From Anoxybacteroides tepidamans (GTDB lineage: Bacteria; Bacillota; Bacilli; Bacillales; Anoxybacillaceae): a stretch of DNA of 64,000 bases. The translations under genes were made by a program, and so were the position numbers. The DNA lies in NCBI RefSeq assembly GCF_014201465.1, contig NZ_JACHEP010000003.1, forward strand, positions 124,070-188,069, in the 5' to 3' direction. Numbering within the stretch: position 1 is the stretch's first letter; every line of letters begins with the position of its first letter. The notes beneath the pieces are model-generated. The model saw only the letters and a list, made by a program, of their open reading frames with translations. It had not been told where the DNA came from and did not search any database. This document shows positions 49,533 to 62,548 of this stretch, piece by piece.

Positions 49533-50918
49533 TTATTTTCCTAAACAAAATTGCGAGAACAGTTGATCGATTAAACTTTCATGGATCGTATCACCAATGA
49601 TTTCTCCGAGCAATTCCCACGCTCGTGTTAAATCAATTTGTACAATATCAATTGGAATCCCTGTTTCAATTCCGGAAATCGCTTCTTCCACCGCCTTTTT
49701 CGCTTGATGAAGCAGTGCAATATGTCGGGAATTCGAAACATATGTTAAATCGCTTGCTTCCACCGCTCCAGTAAAAAATAATTGCGAAATGGCTTCTTCC
49801 AACTCCTCAATTCCTCTTTCTTCTAAAAGGGATGTCGTAACAACCGGATGGCCATTGGCGAGTTGTATTACCCGCTCCATATCAATTTTTTGCGGCAAAT
49901 CCGTTTTATTGACAATCACAATAACGTCCATTCCTTTTACCGTTTCAAAAAGCTCTTCGTCTTCCTTTGTCAATTCTTCATTAAAATTTAACACTAATAA
50001 AATCAAATCCGCCTCTTTTACCATTTGCCGCGAACGTTCAACGCCAATTCGCTCCACAATATCCTCTGTTTCACGAATCCCCGCCGTATCAATTAATTTT
50101 AACGGAACACCACGAACATTGACATATTCCTCAATCACGTCCCTTGTCGTTCCGGGAATATCTGTTACAATCGCTTTATTTTCATGAACGAGGCTATTCA
50201 GGAGAGATGATTTTCCAACATTCGGACGGCCTATAATCACTGTGGCAAGTCCTTCACGCAATATTTTTCCTTGCTGTGCGGTCTGCAAAAGCCGATCAAT
50301 TTGCTCACGAACGTACTTCGCTTTTTCCATGAGAAGCTGGTGGGTCATTTCTTCCACATCGTCATATTCCGGATAATCGATGTTTACTTCGACATGGGCG
50401 AGCGTTTCTAAAATCGTTTGGCGCAAATGGCGAATCATGTTCGACAGTCGCCCTTCCATTTGGCTTAGCGCCACATTCATCGCCCGATCCGTTTTAGCAC
50501 GAATTAAGTCAATGACCGCTTCCGCTTGCGATAAATCAATTCGTCCGTTTAAGAATGCCCGTTTTGTAAATTCTCCTGGTTCAGCTAAACGCGCGCCGTT
50601 TGTAAGAACAAGCTGCAAGACGCGATTAACAGATATTAAGCCACCATGGCAGTTAATTTCAACAACGTCCTCTCTTGTAAACGTTTTTGGAGCCCGCATG
50701 ACCGCAACCATGACCTCTTCCACCGTCTGACCATTAGCAGGATCGATAATATGTCCATAATGGATCGTATGGGAAGGGACGTCTTTGAGCCGCTTTCCTC
50801 CCACTCCTTTAAAAATGTGATCAGCAATCGAAACCGCCTCATTGCCACTCAGTCGGACAATCGCGATCGCCCCTTCTCCCATCGGTGTGGAAATCGCAGC
50901 AATCGTATCGAAATCCAT
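49533..50918 (-). CDS. mnmE: tRNA modification GTPase MnmE (TrmE)
   Basis: 461 residues. The N-terminal formyl-THF-binding domain ([25 protein letters not shown]) is followed by a helical domain with the inserted G domain. G1 [12 protein letters not shown] (about 227), G3 [10 protein letters not shown] and G4 NKTD. The C-terminal CLGK motif is catalytic. Works with MnmG. The upstream 345-bp gap holds DnaA boxes, a repeat and the jag terminator, listed separately. Confidence 0.98.
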   Translation of the reverse strand: MDFDTIAAISTPMGEGAIAIVRLSGNEAVSIADHIFKGVGGKRLKDVPSHTIHYGHIIDPANGQTVEEVMVAVMRAPKTFTREDVVEINCHGGLISVNRVLQLVLTNGARLAEPGEFTKRAFLNGRIDLSQAEAVIDLIRAKTDRAMNVALSQMEGRLSNMIRHLRQTILETLAHVEVNIDYPEYDDVEEMTHQLLMEKAKYVREQIDRLLQTAQQGKILREGLATVIIGRPNVGKSSLLNSLVHENKAIVTDIPGTTRDVIEEYVNVRGVPLKLIDTAGIRETEDIVERIGVERSRQMVKEADLILLVLNFNEELTKEDEELFETVKGMDVIVIVNKTDLPQKIDMERVIQLANGHPVVTTSLLEERGIEELEEAISQLFFTGAVEASDLTYVSNSRHIALLHQAKKAVEEAISGIETGIPIDIVQIDLTRAWELLGEIIGDTIHESLIDQLFSQFCLGK

Positions 50919-51032
50919 GTCATTTCACCTCTCTTCTATCCATCTTAATATATTGTGATATATTGTGAACAAAAAGAACCGTCTTCGATACCAAACAATC
51001 CACAATCCCTAAGTATCATTATCAATTTTAAC

Positions 51033-51050
51033 TTATCCACATGTGAATAA
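51033..51050. promoter_or_regulatory. Back-to-back DnaA boxes upstream of mnmE
   Basis: TTATCCACA (51033-51041) is directly followed by TGTGAATAA (51042-51050), an inverted box with one mismatch. The same head-to-head layout occurs in oriC. A possible DnaA-binding site controlling mnmE or titrating DnaA. Confidence 0.55.
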
Positions 51051-51081
51051 CAATAATAAGACACCTATGACAAAAAATGCA

Positions 51082-51146
51082 TCACCATCGGAAGGATGAA
51101 AATCCATTTTGTCAAATGAGTTTATGCATTTTGGAATTTGGATATT
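51082..51146. repeat. Dispersed repeat copy B, between jag and mnmE
   Basis: About 65 bp beginning TCACCATCGGAAGGATGAAA and matching 42571-42641 at roughly 80%. GACAAAAAATG (51069-51079) can pair with CATTTTGTC (51105-51113) to form a hairpin. Confidence 0.6.
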
Positions 51147-51196
51147 TTCATGATATGCCTCATTTCCTTTTCTTCTGGCAGTTTGAAAACGAACAG

Positions 51197-51234
51197 AAAA
51201 AGAGGCTGTCTCAAATGATGAGATAGCCCCTTTT
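51197..51234 (-). terminator. Terminator of the rnpA-spoIIIJ-jag transcript
   Basis: On the minus strand AAAAGGGGCTATCTC pairs with GAGACAGCCTCTTTT with few mismatches around a short loop, followed by a T-run. Confidence 0.85.
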
Positions 51235-51263
51235 CCCGCATCATATATAGCTCTAGCATGCCA

Positions 51264-51899
51264 TTATTGATTTATTCGTTCATGCACAGGAGCTATAACG
51301 ATGTGTCGGTGTGGTTCTGTCCCCACGGAAAAAGTTTTGACTCTTCCGTTATTCGCTAGCGCCGCATGAATCACTTTTCGCTCGTATGCTGGAAGCGGCT
51401 CTAATTTCACTTCTTTTCCTGTTCTCACCGCTTTTTCCGCCAATTTTTTCGCTAGCTGCGTTAATACTTCTTTGCGTCTTGTCCGATAATTTTCCGCATC
51501 AATCGTAATATGAATATAGCCTTTCGCGTATCGATTTGCAACGAGCTGCGTGAGCAGTTGTAAAGAGTTTAATGTTTGTCCATGTTTACCGATTAACAGC
51601 GCTATCTTTTCCCCACTGATCACGAATTGAATGTCCTTTTCATTTTCAATTTTCTCGATAGTGGCTTGTATTCCCATTTTTTCAATGACATCTTTTAAAA
51701 ATGTTTCCGCTTCTTCAACAGGATGCGGCAACACTGCTGCTTTTACAACCGCTGGTTTATTGCCAAAAATACCAAAAAACCCTTTTTTCCCGTAATCCAA
51801 TACGTTGATTTCTACGCGATCTCTCGAAACTCCTAATTGACTTAAAGCAAGCTGAATAGCTTCATCAACAGTGGAAGCGGTCGCGGTTACTTCTTTCAC
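51264..51899 (-). CDS. jag: RNA-binding protein Jag/KhpB (SpoIIIJ-associated)
   Basis: 211 residues: N-terminal Jag domain ([46 protein letters not shown]), then a KH domain (about 80-150, [14 protein letters not shown]) and an R3H domain (about 150-205, [29 protein letters not shown]). It binds RNA and, with KhpA, influences cell elongation. It starts with GTG at 51899 and overlaps spoIIIJ by 4 bp. Confidence 0.95.
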   Translation of the reverse strand: MKEVTATASTVDEAIQLALSQLGVSRDRVEINVLDYGKKGFFGIFGNKPAVVKAAVLPHPVEEAETFLKDVIEKMGIQATIEKIENEKDIQFVISGEKIALLIGKHGQTLNSLQLLTQLVANRYAKGYIHITIDAENYRTRRKEVLTQLAKKLAEKAVRTGKEVKLEPLPAYERKVIHAALANNGRVKTFSVGTEPHRHIVIAPVHERINQ

Positions 51900-52666
51900 T
51901 TTTTCTGTCCCCCTGAATGAGAAGATTTTAAATCAGGACCTTTAATTAAATACGTTTGAACAATCGAGAAAATGTTTCCAACTACCCAATAAAGCGACAA
52001 AGCGGCTGGGAAGTTAATTCCGAAAACAATGATCATCACTGGCATCATCCAAAGCATCATCGCCATTTGCGGATTTTGCTGTTCCGTTCCAGCCATCATG
52101 ATTTTTTGCTGAATGAACGTCGCCACACCAGCTACAACCGGCAAAATAAAATATGGGTCTTTCGCTCCTAAATCGAACCATAGAAAATTGTGATCAGCAA
52201 TTTCTCTCGTTCGCATAATCGCATGATAAAAACCGATTAAAATTGGGGTTTGAATAATAAGCGGGAAACATCCAGCCAACGGATTCACGCCATGCTTTTG
52301 GAATAATAGCATCGTTTCTTGTTGCAACTTTTGTTGGGTTTGCATATCTTTAGAGCTATATTTTTCTTTCAGCTTTTGCAATTCCGGCTGCAGCGCCTGC
52401 ATCGCTTTCGCACTTTTTGTTTGCTGAATCATCAACGGTAAAATGGCAAGTCGAATCATAATCGTCACAACAATAATTGACAAGCCGTAATTCCCACCAA
52501 ACAAATTCGCCACATATTTAATCAACCAAGAGAGCGGATAGACGATATATTCGTTCCAAAACCCTTTACTCTCCGATGTAATCGGCTGATTAATTTGCGA
52601 ACAACCCGAAACTAGAGCCAATAGCAGGACAAGTGCGACTGTTAACCAAATTCGCCTTTTCACCAT
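51896..52666 (-). CDS. spoIIIJ: Membrane protein insertase YidC1/SpoIIIJ
   Basis: 256-residue insertase of the YidC/Oxa1 family. Lipoprotein signal with lipobox LVSGC (Cys22), then five hydrophobic segments starting [31 protein letters not shown] and including [26 protein letters not shown]. The conserved arginine within the first core helix (MIRLAI) forms the hydrophilic groove. In B. subtilis it is needed for forespore sigma-G activity. Linked to rnpA and jag. Confidence 0.96.
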   Translation of the reverse strand: MVKRRIWLTVALVLLLALVSGCSQINQPITSESKGFWNEYIVYPLSWLIKYVANLFGGNYGLSIIVVTIMIRLAILPLMIQQTKSAKAMQALQPELQKLKEKYSSKDMQTQQKLQQETMLLFQKHGVNPLAGCFPLIIQTPILIGFYHAIMRTREIADHNFLWFDLGAKDPYFILPVVAGVATFIQQKIMMAGTEQQNPQMAMMLWMMPVMIIVFGINFPAALSLYWVVGNIFSIVQTYLIKGPDLKSSHSGGQKK

Positions 52667-52718
52667 ATTTTCCTCCTAACATTTCAAAAATCCAATGTTT
52701 TCTATATGTATTTTACCA

Positions 52719-53078
52719 TTATTGCTGTTGAAACGGTTGTGTCGTTAGTACACCTGCTTTTTTTAATACGTGCACTAAACTTTTTTTTACTTCATCATAA
52801 CTCATTGCAGACGCTGGCATTCTTGCAATTACTACATAGTCTTTTCCGATAGCCACGTTTTCGCGCAATTCTAAAAAGGCTTGGCGAATATAACGTTTCA
52901 CCCGATTTCTTACGACCGCTTTCCCTATTTTTTTACTCACCGATAAACCGAGGCGAAAGTACGACTGCTCTGGACGATCGAGCACATAAACGACAAATTG
53001 CCGGTTCGCCATCGATTTTCCTTTTTGGAACACTTGCTGAAACTCTTCATTTTTCTTGATTCGGTATTTTTTTTTCAT
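52719..53078 (-). CDS. rnpA: Ribonuclease P protein component
   Basis: 119 residues; protein subunit of RNase P that matures tRNA 5' ends. [32 protein letters not shown] and the RNR motif [17 protein letters not shown] are diagnostic. The ATG at 53078 matches the family N-terminus; the in-frame GTG at 53093 is possible but less likely. Ribosome binding is weak. It lies between rpmH and spoIIIJ. Confidence 0.96.
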   Translation of the reverse strand: MKKKYRIKKNEEFQQVFQKGKSMANRQFVVYVLDRPEQSYFRLGLSVSKKIGKAVVRNRVKRYIRQAFLELRENVAIGKDYVVIARMPASAMSYDEVKKSLVHVLKKAGVLTTQPFQQQ

Positions 53079-53122
53079 CCCAAGGCATAACACTCCATAT
53101 TGTTAGAGTTTGACGTTAGCTT

Positions 53123-53150
53123 AGAAAAAAGACCACTGAGGTTTCAGTGG
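53123..53150 (-). terminator. Terminator between rpmH and rnpA
   Basis: On the minus strand CCACTGA (53150-53144) pairs with TCAGTGG (53139-53133), followed by TCTTTTTT. It would attenuate the strong rpmH transcript before rnpA. Confidence 0.85.
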
Positions 53151-53151
53151 C

Positions 53152-53286
53152 CTATGCAGATAATACTTTTCTTCCTTTACGGCGGCGACGTGCAAGCACT
53201 TTACGTCCATTCTTTGTGCTCATGCGCGCGCGGAAGCCGTGAACTTTGCTGCGTTTGCGCTTGTTTGGTTGATATGTGCGTTTCAT
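53152..53286 (-). CDS. rpmH: 50S ribosomal protein L34
   Basis: 44 residues, [20 protein letters not shown] and ending [12 protein letters not shown], the invariant L34 sequence. ATG at 53286 follows GGGAGGTGTCATAA. It transcribes away from oriC and marks the left border of the origin. Confidence 0.99.
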   Translation of the reverse strand: MKRTYQPNKRKRSKVHGFRARMSTKNGRKVLARRRRKGRKVLSA

Positions 53287-53400
53287 TTATGACACCTCCC
53301 TGAGGAATAACTGTTACAGGCAGTCTTTCTAATTATATTGAACAACCTAGCAAAATGTCAACTACACAAGCGGATCTTCACTAGATTCCTCATTTTTCAT

Positions 53401-53718
53401 TGTGGATATTTTAAAAAATTTTTCCCTCTATATCACAACATTTATCGACATATTTTTCACAACTCCTCATCATGTGGATAACGATTTTCCCACAATATAT
53501 GAGCGTTGTGGATATTTTTCTAAAAACATTGCAACACAATAGTTTATTTGATATTATATTCTTGTTTTCACTCTGGATTATTCGTGTGAATAAATGTTTT
53601 TATCCACAAATGTGAATAACGTGTGGACACTTAATTCAAGGGTGTAGAAAATTTTGTCCACATAGCGTGGATTCTGTCGAAATGTCGCTTTTTTTCCTTA
53701 TTATATCACTTTTCCACA
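53401..53718 (+). promoter_or_regulatory. oriC: Origin of replication, upstream part (rpmH-dnaA)
   Basis: Cluster of DnaA boxes. Perfect TTATCCACA-type boxes lie at 53473-53481 (inverted) and 53600-53608. One-mismatch boxes lie at 53401-53409, 53507-53515, 53585-53593, 53611-53619, 53654-53662 and 53710-53718. The surrounding DNA is very AT-rich. It corresponds to the incAB-type region upstream of dnaA in B. subtilis and also serves to autoregulate dnaA. Confidence 0.9.
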
Positions 53719-53804
53719 TGCGCATTTTTATAAACATCTATGCATGCGTTTAAAAAGGTTGTACAAAAGTTGAACAACCCTTTTATATAAAGGAGGGCCA
53801 ACGG

Positions 53805-55154
53805 GTGGAAAATATCGATGATTTATGGAATAAAGCGCTTGCGGAAATTGAAAAAAAGATTAGCAAACCTAGCTTCGAAACATGGCTAAAGTCAACAAAA
53901 GCTCATTCTTTAAAAGGTGACACACTCGTAATCATAGCCCCAAACGAATTTGCTAGAGATTGGTTAGATTCCCGCTATGCGCATTTAATCGGCGAAACGA
54001 TTTATGACATTATCGGAGAAGAGTTAAACATTAAGTTTATCATCCCTCATAATCCAAATGAGGAAGAAGTAGAACTTAAACCAGCAGCGAAAAAACAGCG
54101 GAAACTGGATGAAGAACAAGCAGATTTCCCGCAAAGTATGCTCAATCCTAAATATACGTTTGATACGTTCGTGATCGGTTCTGGAAACCGTTTTGCACAC
54201 GCTGCCTCTTTAGCTGTAGCAGAAGCGCCGGCCAAAGCTTATAACCCACTTTTTATATACGGTGGAGTTGGGCTAGGAAAAACACATTTAATGCATGCCA
54301 TCGGTCATTATGTAATTGAACACAATCCATCGGCTAAAGTCGTCTATTTATCTTCTGAAAAATTTACAAACGAATTTATTAATGCTATTCGCGACAATAA
54401 AGCTGACGATTTTCGCAACAAATATCGAAATGTGGATGTTCTATTAATCGATGATATTCAATTTTTAGCAGGAAAAGAACAAACGCAAGAAGAATTTTTC
54501 CATACTTTCAATACACTTCATGAAGAAAGTAAACAAATCGTCATTTCAAGTGACCGTCCGCCAAAGGAAATCCCAACTCTTGAAGACCGCCTTCGTTCAC
54601 GGTTTGAATGGGGACTTATTACAGATATTACTCCCCCAGATTTAGAAACGAGAATTGCGATTCTCCGCAAAAAAGCGAAAGCAGAAGGCTTCGACATTCC
54701 GAATGAAGTGATGCTCTATATTGCCAATCAAATTGATTCCAACATCCGTGAGCTGGAAGGAGCGCTCATTCGCGTTGTTGCCTATTCGTCGCTCATTAAC
54801 AAAGAGATCAATGCGGATTTAGCTGCGGAAGCATTAAAGGATATTATTCCTAGCTCGAAACCGAGAGTGATCACCATTCAAGATATTCAGCGAGTCGTTG
54901 GGCAGCATTTCAACTTAAAGCTTGAGGATTTCAAAGCGAAGAAACGAACAAAATCAGTAGCTTTCCCGAGACAAATCGCGATGTATCTTTCTCGAGAATT
55001 AACAGATTGTTCGCTCCCAAAAATCGGCGAAGAATTTGGCGGACGTGACCATACAACCGTTATTCACGCTCACGAAAAAATTTCGACTTTATTGCAGACA
55101 GATGTTCAATTGCAAAAACATATTAAAGAAATTCAAGAAAAATTGAAATATTGA
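53805..55154 (+). CDS. dnaA: Chromosomal replication initiator DnaA
   Basis: AAA+ initiator that binds DnaA boxes and opens oriC. 449 residues. Domain I (about 1-80) [29 protein letters not shown], variable domain II (about 85-110), AAA+ domain III with Walker [16 protein letters not shown] and Walker [17 protein letters not shown], and domain IV with the signature [15 protein letters not shown]. It starts with GTG after AGGAGGG. Boxes on both sides indicate autoregulation. Confidence 0.99.
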   Translation: MENIDDLWNKALAEIEKKISKPSFETWLKSTKAHSLKGDTLVIIAPNEFARDWLDSRYAHLIGETIYDIIGEELNIKFIIPHNPNEEEVELKPAAKKQRKLDEEQADFPQSMLNPKYTFDTFVIGSGNRFAHAASLAVAEAPAKAYNPLFIYGGVGLGKTHLMHAIGHYVIEHNPSAKVVYLSSEKFTNEFINAIRDNKADDFRNKYRNVDVLLIDDIQFLAGKEQTQEEFFHTFNTLHEESKQIVISSDRPPKEIPTLEDRLRSRFEWGLITDITPPDLETRIAILRKKAKAEGFDIPNEVMLYIANQIDSNIRELEGALIRVVAYSSLINKEINADLAAEALKDIIPSSKPRVITIQDIQRVVGQHFNLKLEDFKAKKRTKSVAFPRQIAMYLSRELTDCSLPKIGEEFGGRDHTTVIHAHEKISTLLQTDVQLQKHIKEIQEKLKY

Positions 55155-55165
55155 TTACTTAGTTG

Positions 55166-55300
55166 TGTGAATAATAGACAAAATTGCGCACAGTCTATCC
55201 ACATGTGGATGGCTGTGTTCCTTTATCTTTTTGAGGTTATCCACATGTTAACAAGCACTATTACTACTATTATTTTTTTTATATAAAAAATAAACTCATT
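55166..55300 (+). promoter_or_regulatory. oriC: Origin of replication, unwinding part (dnaA-dnaN)
   Basis: DnaA boxes at 55166-55174 (TGTGAATAA), 55195-55203 (CTATCCACA), 55204-55212 (TGTGGATGG) and a perfect TTATCCACA at 55237-55245. These are followed by CTATTACTACTATTA (55258-55272), which on the other strand reads as five consecutive TAG/TAA triplets, the DnaA-trio motif. An A/T-only unwinding element (55269-55294) follows. The order box-spacer-trio-AT tract matches the B. subtilis unwinding site. Confidence 0.9.
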
Positions 55301-55328
55301 CTTTATTACATTTAGGAGGGTGGTATTC

Positions 55329-56465
55329 GTGCGACTCACCATTCAACGCGACAATTTAGTTCGCAGTGTCCAAGATGTCATGAAAGCTATTTCTTCACGA
55401 ACAACAATTCCTATTTTGTCGGGGATCAAAATTGTAGCCACGGAACAAGGCGTTACGTTAACAGGTAGCGATTCTGATATTTCTATCGAGTCTTCTATTC
55501 CAACAGAAGAAGACGGAAAAATCATTGCGGAGATATCAAAGCCCGGTAGTATTGTGTTGCAAGCCCGCTTTTTTGCTGAGATTGTAAAAAAACTTCCGCA
55601 AGATACGGTAGAAATAGAAGTGCAAAATCAATTTGTCACAGTCATCCGTTCAGGAAAAACTGAGTTTAGTTTAAATGGCCTAGATGCGGAAGAGTATCCA
55701 CGGCTTCCGCAAATTAAAGAAGAGCATGTGTTTAAACTTCCGACAGACTTATTAAAAACAATGATTCGCCAGACCGTTTTTGCTGTTTCTACTTCAGAAA
55801 CGCGACCAATCTTAACAGGTGTAAACTGGAGAGTAGAAAATGGGGAGTTAATCTGTATTGCAACAGATAGCCATCGACTTGCTTTACGGAAAGCGAAAGT
55901 AGAAATGAACAGCAGCTTGTCATACAATGTCGTGATTCCGGGAAAAAGCTTAAACGAACTGAGCAAAATTTTAGATGACAGCAATGAAAGCGTAGAAATT
56001 GTCATGACAGAAAACCAAGTTCTTTTTAAAACGAAACACTTGTTGTTTTTCTCGCGACTTCTTGATGGCAATTACCCGGATACATCGCGATTAATTCCGA
56101 CCGATAGTCAAACAGAGGTCATTGTCAATACGAAAGAGTTTTTCCAAGCAATTGATCGTGCTTCGTTGTTGGCGCGGGAAGGAAGAAACAATGTTGTGAA
56201 ATTAACAACATTGCAAGATGGGATTCTTGAGATTTCTTGCATCTCCCCTGAGATTGGAAAAGTGACAGAAGAAATCCAAAGCGAAACAATCGAAGGAGAA
56301 GAATTAAAAATTTCATTCAGCGCTAAATATATGATGGACGCTTTAAAAGCGTTAGAAGGAACGGAAATTAAAATTAGTTTTACTGGAGCAATGCGGCCGT
56401 TTATTCTCCGTCCGCTTCACAATGATTCGATGCTTCAACTGATTTTACCTGTAAGAACGTACTAA
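55329..56465 (+). CDS. dnaN: DNA polymerase III sliding clamp beta subunit
   Basis: 378 residues, the family length, with three similar clamp domains. MRLTIQRDNLVRSVQDVMKAISSRTTIPILSGIKI and GSDSDISIES mark domain I. The C-terminus MRPFILRPL and LQLILPVRTY forms part of the partner-binding pocket. The GTG at 55329 is chosen because AGGAGGG lies at good spacing; the in-frame GTG at 55320 is too close. Confidence 0.98.
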   Translation: MRLTIQRDNLVRSVQDVMKAISSRTTIPILSGIKIVATEQGVTLTGSDSDISIESSIPTEEDGKIIAEISKPGSIVLQARFFAEIVKKLPQDTVEIEVQNQFVTVIRSGKTEFSLNGLDAEEYPRLPQIKEEHVFKLPTDLLKTMIRQTVFAVSTSETRPILTGVNWRVENGELICIATDSHRLALRKAKVEMNSSLSYNVVIPGKSLNELSKILDDSNESVEIVMTENQVLFKTKHLLFFSRLLDGNYPDTSRLIPTDSQTEVIVNTKEFFQAIDRASLLAREGRNNVVKLTTLQDGILEISCISPEIGKVTEEIQSETIEGEELKISFSAKYMMDALKALEGTEIKISFTGAMRPFILRPLHNDSMLQLILPVRTY

Positions 56466-56474
56466 TGAACGATA

Positions 56475-56516
56475 AAAGCTGCTAGAATGACACCACCCTC
56501 TAGCGGCTTTCTTTTC
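56475..56516 (+). terminator. Terminator after dnaN
   Basis: AAAGCTGCTAGA (56475-56486) pairs with TCTAGCGGCTTT (56499-56510) with one mismatch, followed by CTTTTC. Confidence 0.8.
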
Positions 56517-56581
56517 TATTAACGAATTTTTTAGTAAAATAAAATAATGGACAGTTTTTGAAGAAAGCGAGCGGTAAATTA

Positions 56582-56803
56582 ATGAAAAAAAACATCGAGA
56601 TTACGACAGAAACAATTACTCTTGGGCAATTTTTAAAGCTTGTACAAGTGATCGATACAGGCGGTATGGCAAAATGGTTTTTGCAAACAAAAGAAGTATA
56701 TGTCAACGGAGAAAGAGAAAATCGCCGTGGCCGCAAGTTAAAACATGGTGATATTGTCGATATTCGTGAGTTCGGTACCTTTATTGTAAAAGGTTTAGAG
56801 TAG
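56582..56803 (+). CDS. yaaA: S4-domain protein YaaA (RlbA)
   Basis: 73 residues with an S4-type RNA-binding fold: [23 protein letters not shown] and [21 protein letters not shown]. Matches B. subtilis YaaA between dnaN and recF; it is thought to act in 50S ribosome assembly. The ATG at 56582 is used; the ribosome binding site is weak. Confidence 0.93.
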   Translation: MKKNIEITTETITLGQFLKLVQVIDTGGMAKWFLQTKEVYVNGERENRRGRKLKHGDIVDIREFGTFIVKGLE

Positions 56804-56814
56804 GTGAAGAATCT

Positions 56815-57930
56815 TTGTTTTTAACGCATCTATCGTTAAAAAATTATCGGAATTATGTAAGCGAAGAAGTGGAGTTTGCGAATGATGTTAACATTATTTT
56901 AGGTGAGAATGCGCAAGGGAAAACGAACTTAATGGAAGCCATTTATGTTTTAGCCATGGCCAAATCCCACCGCACGGCCAATGATAAAGAGTTGATTCGC
57001 TGGGATGAGGAATATGCTAAAATAGAAGGGAGAGCCATGAAACGAAATGGCCCGTTATCTTTACAACTCATCATATCAAAAAAAGGAAAAAAAGCAAAAT
57101 ATAACCATATCGAACAACCGAAATTAAGCCAATATATCGGTCATATCAACGTCGTTTTATTTGCCCCGGAACACTTGCATTTAGTCAAAGGGGGGCCGCA
57201 AGTAAGAAGGCGCTTTATTGATATGGAAATAGGGCAAATTTCCCCTATTTATATGCACGATTTAAGCCGATACCAAAAAATATTGCAGCAGCGAAACCAT
57301 TATTTGAAATTGTTGCAAACGAAGCAGCATCGTAATGAAGCGGTGCTGGATGTATTAACGGAACAATTGATTGAACTCGCTGCGAAAATTACGTTAAAAC
57401 GGTATGAGTTTTTGCAGTTGCTGCAAAAATGGGCGGAGCCGATTCATTACGAAATTAGCAGAGGATTGGAAAAACTGCAAATTCAATATCACCCCTCTGT
57501 TGATGTATCAGAAAAGATGGAATTGTCGAGAATAATAGAAGCATATAGTGAGAAATTTGTTAAAATAAAGGAGAAAGAAATCCAGCGAGGAATGACACTC
57601 GCTGGTCCGCATCGTGACGATCTATCGTTTGATGTGAATGAAAAAGATGTGCAAACGTTCGGGTCGCAAGGTCAGCAAAGAACGACTGCTTTATCTATCA
57701 AGTTAGCCGAAATTGAATTAATCTTTTCAGAAACGGGCGATTATCCGATTCTTTTACTAGATGACGTGCTTTCAGAACTTGATGATTTTCGACAAACTCA
57801 TCTACTTAATACGATCCGCCAAAAGGTTCAAACATTTGTAACTACAACAAGTATTGACGGAATTGAACATGATGTCATCAAACAAGCGGCGATCTATCAA
57901 GTGCGTTCCGGTCATATTTGTACTTCTTAG
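56815..57930 (+). CDS. recF: DNA replication/repair protein RecF
   Basis: SMC-like ABC ATPase that helps load RecA at gaps. 371 residues. Walker [15 protein letters not shown] (about 30), signature [13 protein letters not shown] and Walker [13 protein letters not shown]. It starts with TTG after GGTGAAGAATC, an uncommon start but the only one that keeps the family N-terminus [14 protein letters not shown]. Confidence 0.97.
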   Translation: MFLTHLSLKNYRNYVSEEVEFANDVNIILGENAQGKTNLMEAIYVLAMAKSHRTANDKELIRWDEEYAKIEGRAMKRNGPLSLQLIISKKGKKAKYNHIEQPKLSQYIGHINVVLFAPEHLHLVKGGPQVRRRFIDMEIGQISPIYMHDLSRYQKILQQRNHYLKLLQTKQHRNEAVLDVLTEQLIELAAKITLKRYEFLQLLQKWAEPIHYEISRGLEKLQIQYHPSVDVSEKMELSRIIEAYSEKFVKIKEKEIQRGMTLAGPHRDDLSFDVNEKDVQTFGSQGQQRTTALSIKLAEIELIFSETGDYPILLLDDVLSELDDFRQTHLLNTIRQKVQTFVTTTSIDGIEHDVIKQAAIYQVRSGHICTS

Positions 57931-57970
57931 TTAGTGAGGCTTCTTGATCGTTTTTCAAAGGAAAGCGTAG

Positions 57971-59902
<1,932 letters not shown>

Positions 59903-59982
59903 AATTGCCTTCGGTTTGTATGGAGAGTGTTGCTTATCACCCTCCCCGCCTAAAAATGAGTTTTTAAGGGAGGTTTTCAAAA

Positions 59983-62454
59983 ATGTCAGAAAACCAGAAT
60001 TCACGAATTCGCGAAGTGAATATTAGCCAAGAAATGCGCTCGTCTTTTCTTGATTATGCAATGAGCGTCATCGTATCGCGTGCTTTACCGGATGTTCGCG
60101 ACGGACTAAAGCCTGTTCATCGCCGCATTTTGTATGCGATGCACGATTTAGGAATGACGGCGGACAAGCCTTACAAAAAATCAGCGCGCATCGTTGGCGA
60201 AGTCATCGGTAAATACCACCCGCACGGTGATGCCGCTGTTTACGATACAATGGTACGCATGGCACAAGATTTTAACTATCGTTATATGCTAGTGGATGGG
60301 CACGGAAACTTCGGATCCATTGACGGCGATGCCGCTGCTGCAATGCGTTACACCGAAGCGCGAATGTCGAAAATATCGATGGAGCTGTTGCGCGATATTA
60401 CTAAAGATACGATTGACTACCAAGATAACTACGATGGCTCAGAAAAAGAACCAGTTGTTTTACCATCTCGATTCCCGAATTTGCTTGTCAACGGATCGTC
60501 GGGTATTGCTGTCGGAATGGCGACAAATATCCCGCCTCATCAACTCGGGGAAGTGATCGATGCGCTGTTAGCTTTAAGCCAAGATCCTGAGATGACGGTT
60601 GCTGAATTAATGGAGTTTATCCCCGGACCTGATTTTCCGACTGCCGGGCAAATTATCGGCCGCAGCGGGATTCGGAAAGCTTACGAAACGGGACGAGGTT
60701 CAATCATATTGCGGGCGAAAGTGGAAATTGAACAAAAGGAAAATGGGAAAGAAAGTATTATCGTTCGCGAACTTCCTTATCAAGTGAATAAAGCGAAATT
60801 AATTGAACGAATTGCTGAGCTTGTCCGCGAGAAAAAGATTGACGGCATTACTGATTTGCGCGATGAATCCGATCGCAGTGGAATGCGAATCGTCATGGAA
60901 ATCCGGAAGGACGCTAATGCCAAGGTAATTTTAAACAATTTATATAAACAAACTGCTTTGCAAACAAGCTTCGGAATTAATATGTTGGCGCTCGTAAACG
61001 GCGAACCGAAAGTGTTGAATTTAAAAGAGTGTTTAATGCATTATTTAGATCACCAAAAAATTGTGATTCGTCGTCGTACAGCATATGAGCTGAAAAAAGC
61101 TGAAGCGCGTGCGCATATTTTAGAAGGATTGCGCATCGCGTTAGATCACTTAGATGAAGTGATTCATTTAATTCGTCATTCGCAAACAACCGAAATTGCC
61201 AAAGAAGGCTTAATGCAGCATTTTTCGCTAACAGAAAGACAAGCGCAAGCGATTTTAGATATGCGTCTGCAACGATTGACGGGCTTAGAACGAGAAAAAA
61301 TTGAACAGGAGTATCAAGAGTTAGTTCAACTGATTGCACAACTGAAAGCCATTTTAGCGGACGAAGAAAAAGTGTTACAAATTATTCGCGATGAATTAAC
61401 GGAAATCAAAGAGCGGTTCAACGACGAACGGCGAACGGAGATTGTAAGCGGAGGCGTCGAAGAGTTTGACGACGAAGATTTAATTCCTTGTGAAAATATT
61501 GTCGTCACCTTGACGCATAAAGGATATATTAAGCGGTTACCTTTATCTACCTACAAAAGCCAAAAGCGTGGAGGCAGAGGAGTTCAAGGGATGAACACGA
61601 ATGAAGATGATTTCGTTGAACATCTCCTCATCACTTCTACGCATCATACCATTTTATTTTTTACGAATAAAGGAAAAGTATATCGAGCAAAAGGATATGA
61701 AATTCCGGAGTTTGGACGGACAGCAAAAGGAATTCCGATTATCAATTTGTTGGAAATCGATAAAGATGAATGGATCAATACGATTATTACAATTGACGAG
61801 TTTAACGATAACTCTTTCTTGTTCTTTACGACAAAAGAAGGAGTTGCTAAACGCTCCCCGTTATCTTCTTTCGCCAATATTCGTAACAATGGTTTGATCG
61901 CAATCAGTTTGCGTGAAGGAGATGAGTTAATTTCTGCCAAGTTGACAGACGGTTCGAAGCACATAATTGTCGGAACGAAACACGGCATGCTCATTCGTTT
62001 CCCTGAAACGGATGTGCGCACAATGGGACGAAGTGCAACAGGAGTTAAAGCGATTACGTTAGAAGGCGATGATGAAGTCGTCGGAATGGAAATTTTGGAA
62101 AAAGACCACGATGTGTTAGTCGTTACGAAAAACGGTTACGGAAAACGCACAAAAGCTTCAGAGTATCGAGTACAAAGTCGCGGTGGTAAAGGGTTAAAAA
62201 CATGTAATATCACTGAGAAAAACGGAACGGTCGTTGCTGTGAAAACGGTAACCGACGAGGAAGATTTAATGATTATGACAACAAGCGGAATTTTAATTCG
62301 TATTGCGGTTAACGATATTTCTCGAATGAGCAGAAATACGAAAGGAGTTAAGTTGATCCGTCTATCGAATGATAATGAACATGAATATGTCGCTACAGTT
62401 GCCAAAGTTCCAAAAGAAGAAGAGAAAGAATTAGAAGACAATGACGAAAATTAA
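59983..62454 (+). CDS. gyrA: DNA gyrase subunit A
   Basis: DNA-cleaving subunit of gyrase. 823 residues. The winged-helix catalytic domain contains the active tyrosine in [13 protein letters not shown] and the quinolone-determining region near [17 protein letters not shown]. The C-terminal beta-pinwheel begins with the GyrA box in [14 protein letters not shown] (about 525), needed for wrapping. It ends with an acidic tail [15 protein letters not shown] at 59983 follows AAGGGAGG. Confidence 0.99.
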   Translation: MSENQNSRIREVNISQEMRSSFLDYAMSVIVSRALPDVRDGLKPVHRRILYAMHDLGMTADKPYKKSARIVGEVIGKYHPHGDAAVYDTMVRMAQDFNYRYMLVDGHGNFGSIDGDAAAAMRYTEARMSKISMELLRDITKDTIDYQDNYDGSEKEPVVLPSRFPNLLVNGSSGIAVGMATNIPPHQLGEVIDALLALSQDPEMTVAELMEFIPGPDFPTAGQIIGRSGIRKAYETGRGSIILRAKVEIEQKENGKESIIVRELPYQVNKAKLIERIAELVREKKIDGITDLRDESDRSGMRIVMEIRKDANAKVILNNLYKQTALQTSFGINMLALVNGEPKVLNLKECLMHYLDHQKIVIRRRTAYELKKAEARAHILEGLRIALDHLDEVIHLIRHSQTTEIAKEGLMQHFSLTERQAQAILDMRLQRLTGLEREKIEQEYQELVQLIAQLKAILADEEKVLQIIRDELTEIKERFNDERRTEIVSGGVEEFDDEDLIPCENIVVTLTHKGYIKRLPLSTYKSQKRGGRGVQGMNTNEDDFVEHLLITSTHHTILFFTNKGKVYRAKGYEIPEFGRTAKGIPIINLLEIDKDEWINTIITIDEFNDNSFLFFTTKEGVAKRSPLSSFANIRNNGLIAISLREGDELISAKLTDGSKHIIVGTKHGMLIRFPETDVRTMGRSATGVKAITLEGDDEVVGMEILEKDHDVLVVTKNGYGKRTKASEYRVQSRGGKGLKTCNITEKNGTVVAVKTVTDEEDLMIMTTSGILIRIAVNDISRMSRNTKGVKLIRLSNDNEHEYVATVAKVPKEEEKELEDNDEN

Positions 62455-62462
62455 AAATGTTG

Positions 62463-62504
62463 CTGATTCGAAGAGCGGTTGTTAACGCCTTCGAGTCAGT
62501 TTTG
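62463..62504 (+). terminator. Terminator after gyrA
   Basis: CTGATTCGAAG (62463-62473) pairs with CTTCGAGTCAG (62489-62499) with one mismatch, followed by TTTTGTC. Confidence 0.75.
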
Positions 62505-62548
62505 TCGTAAATAAAGGGGAATTGTGTTGGGTAGAGTGGGGGAGAAAA

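Noticed and set aside
50069..50084. Third parS in mnmE (TGTTTCACGAATCCCC)
   Set aside because: Only the left half matches; the right half of the palindrome is absent.
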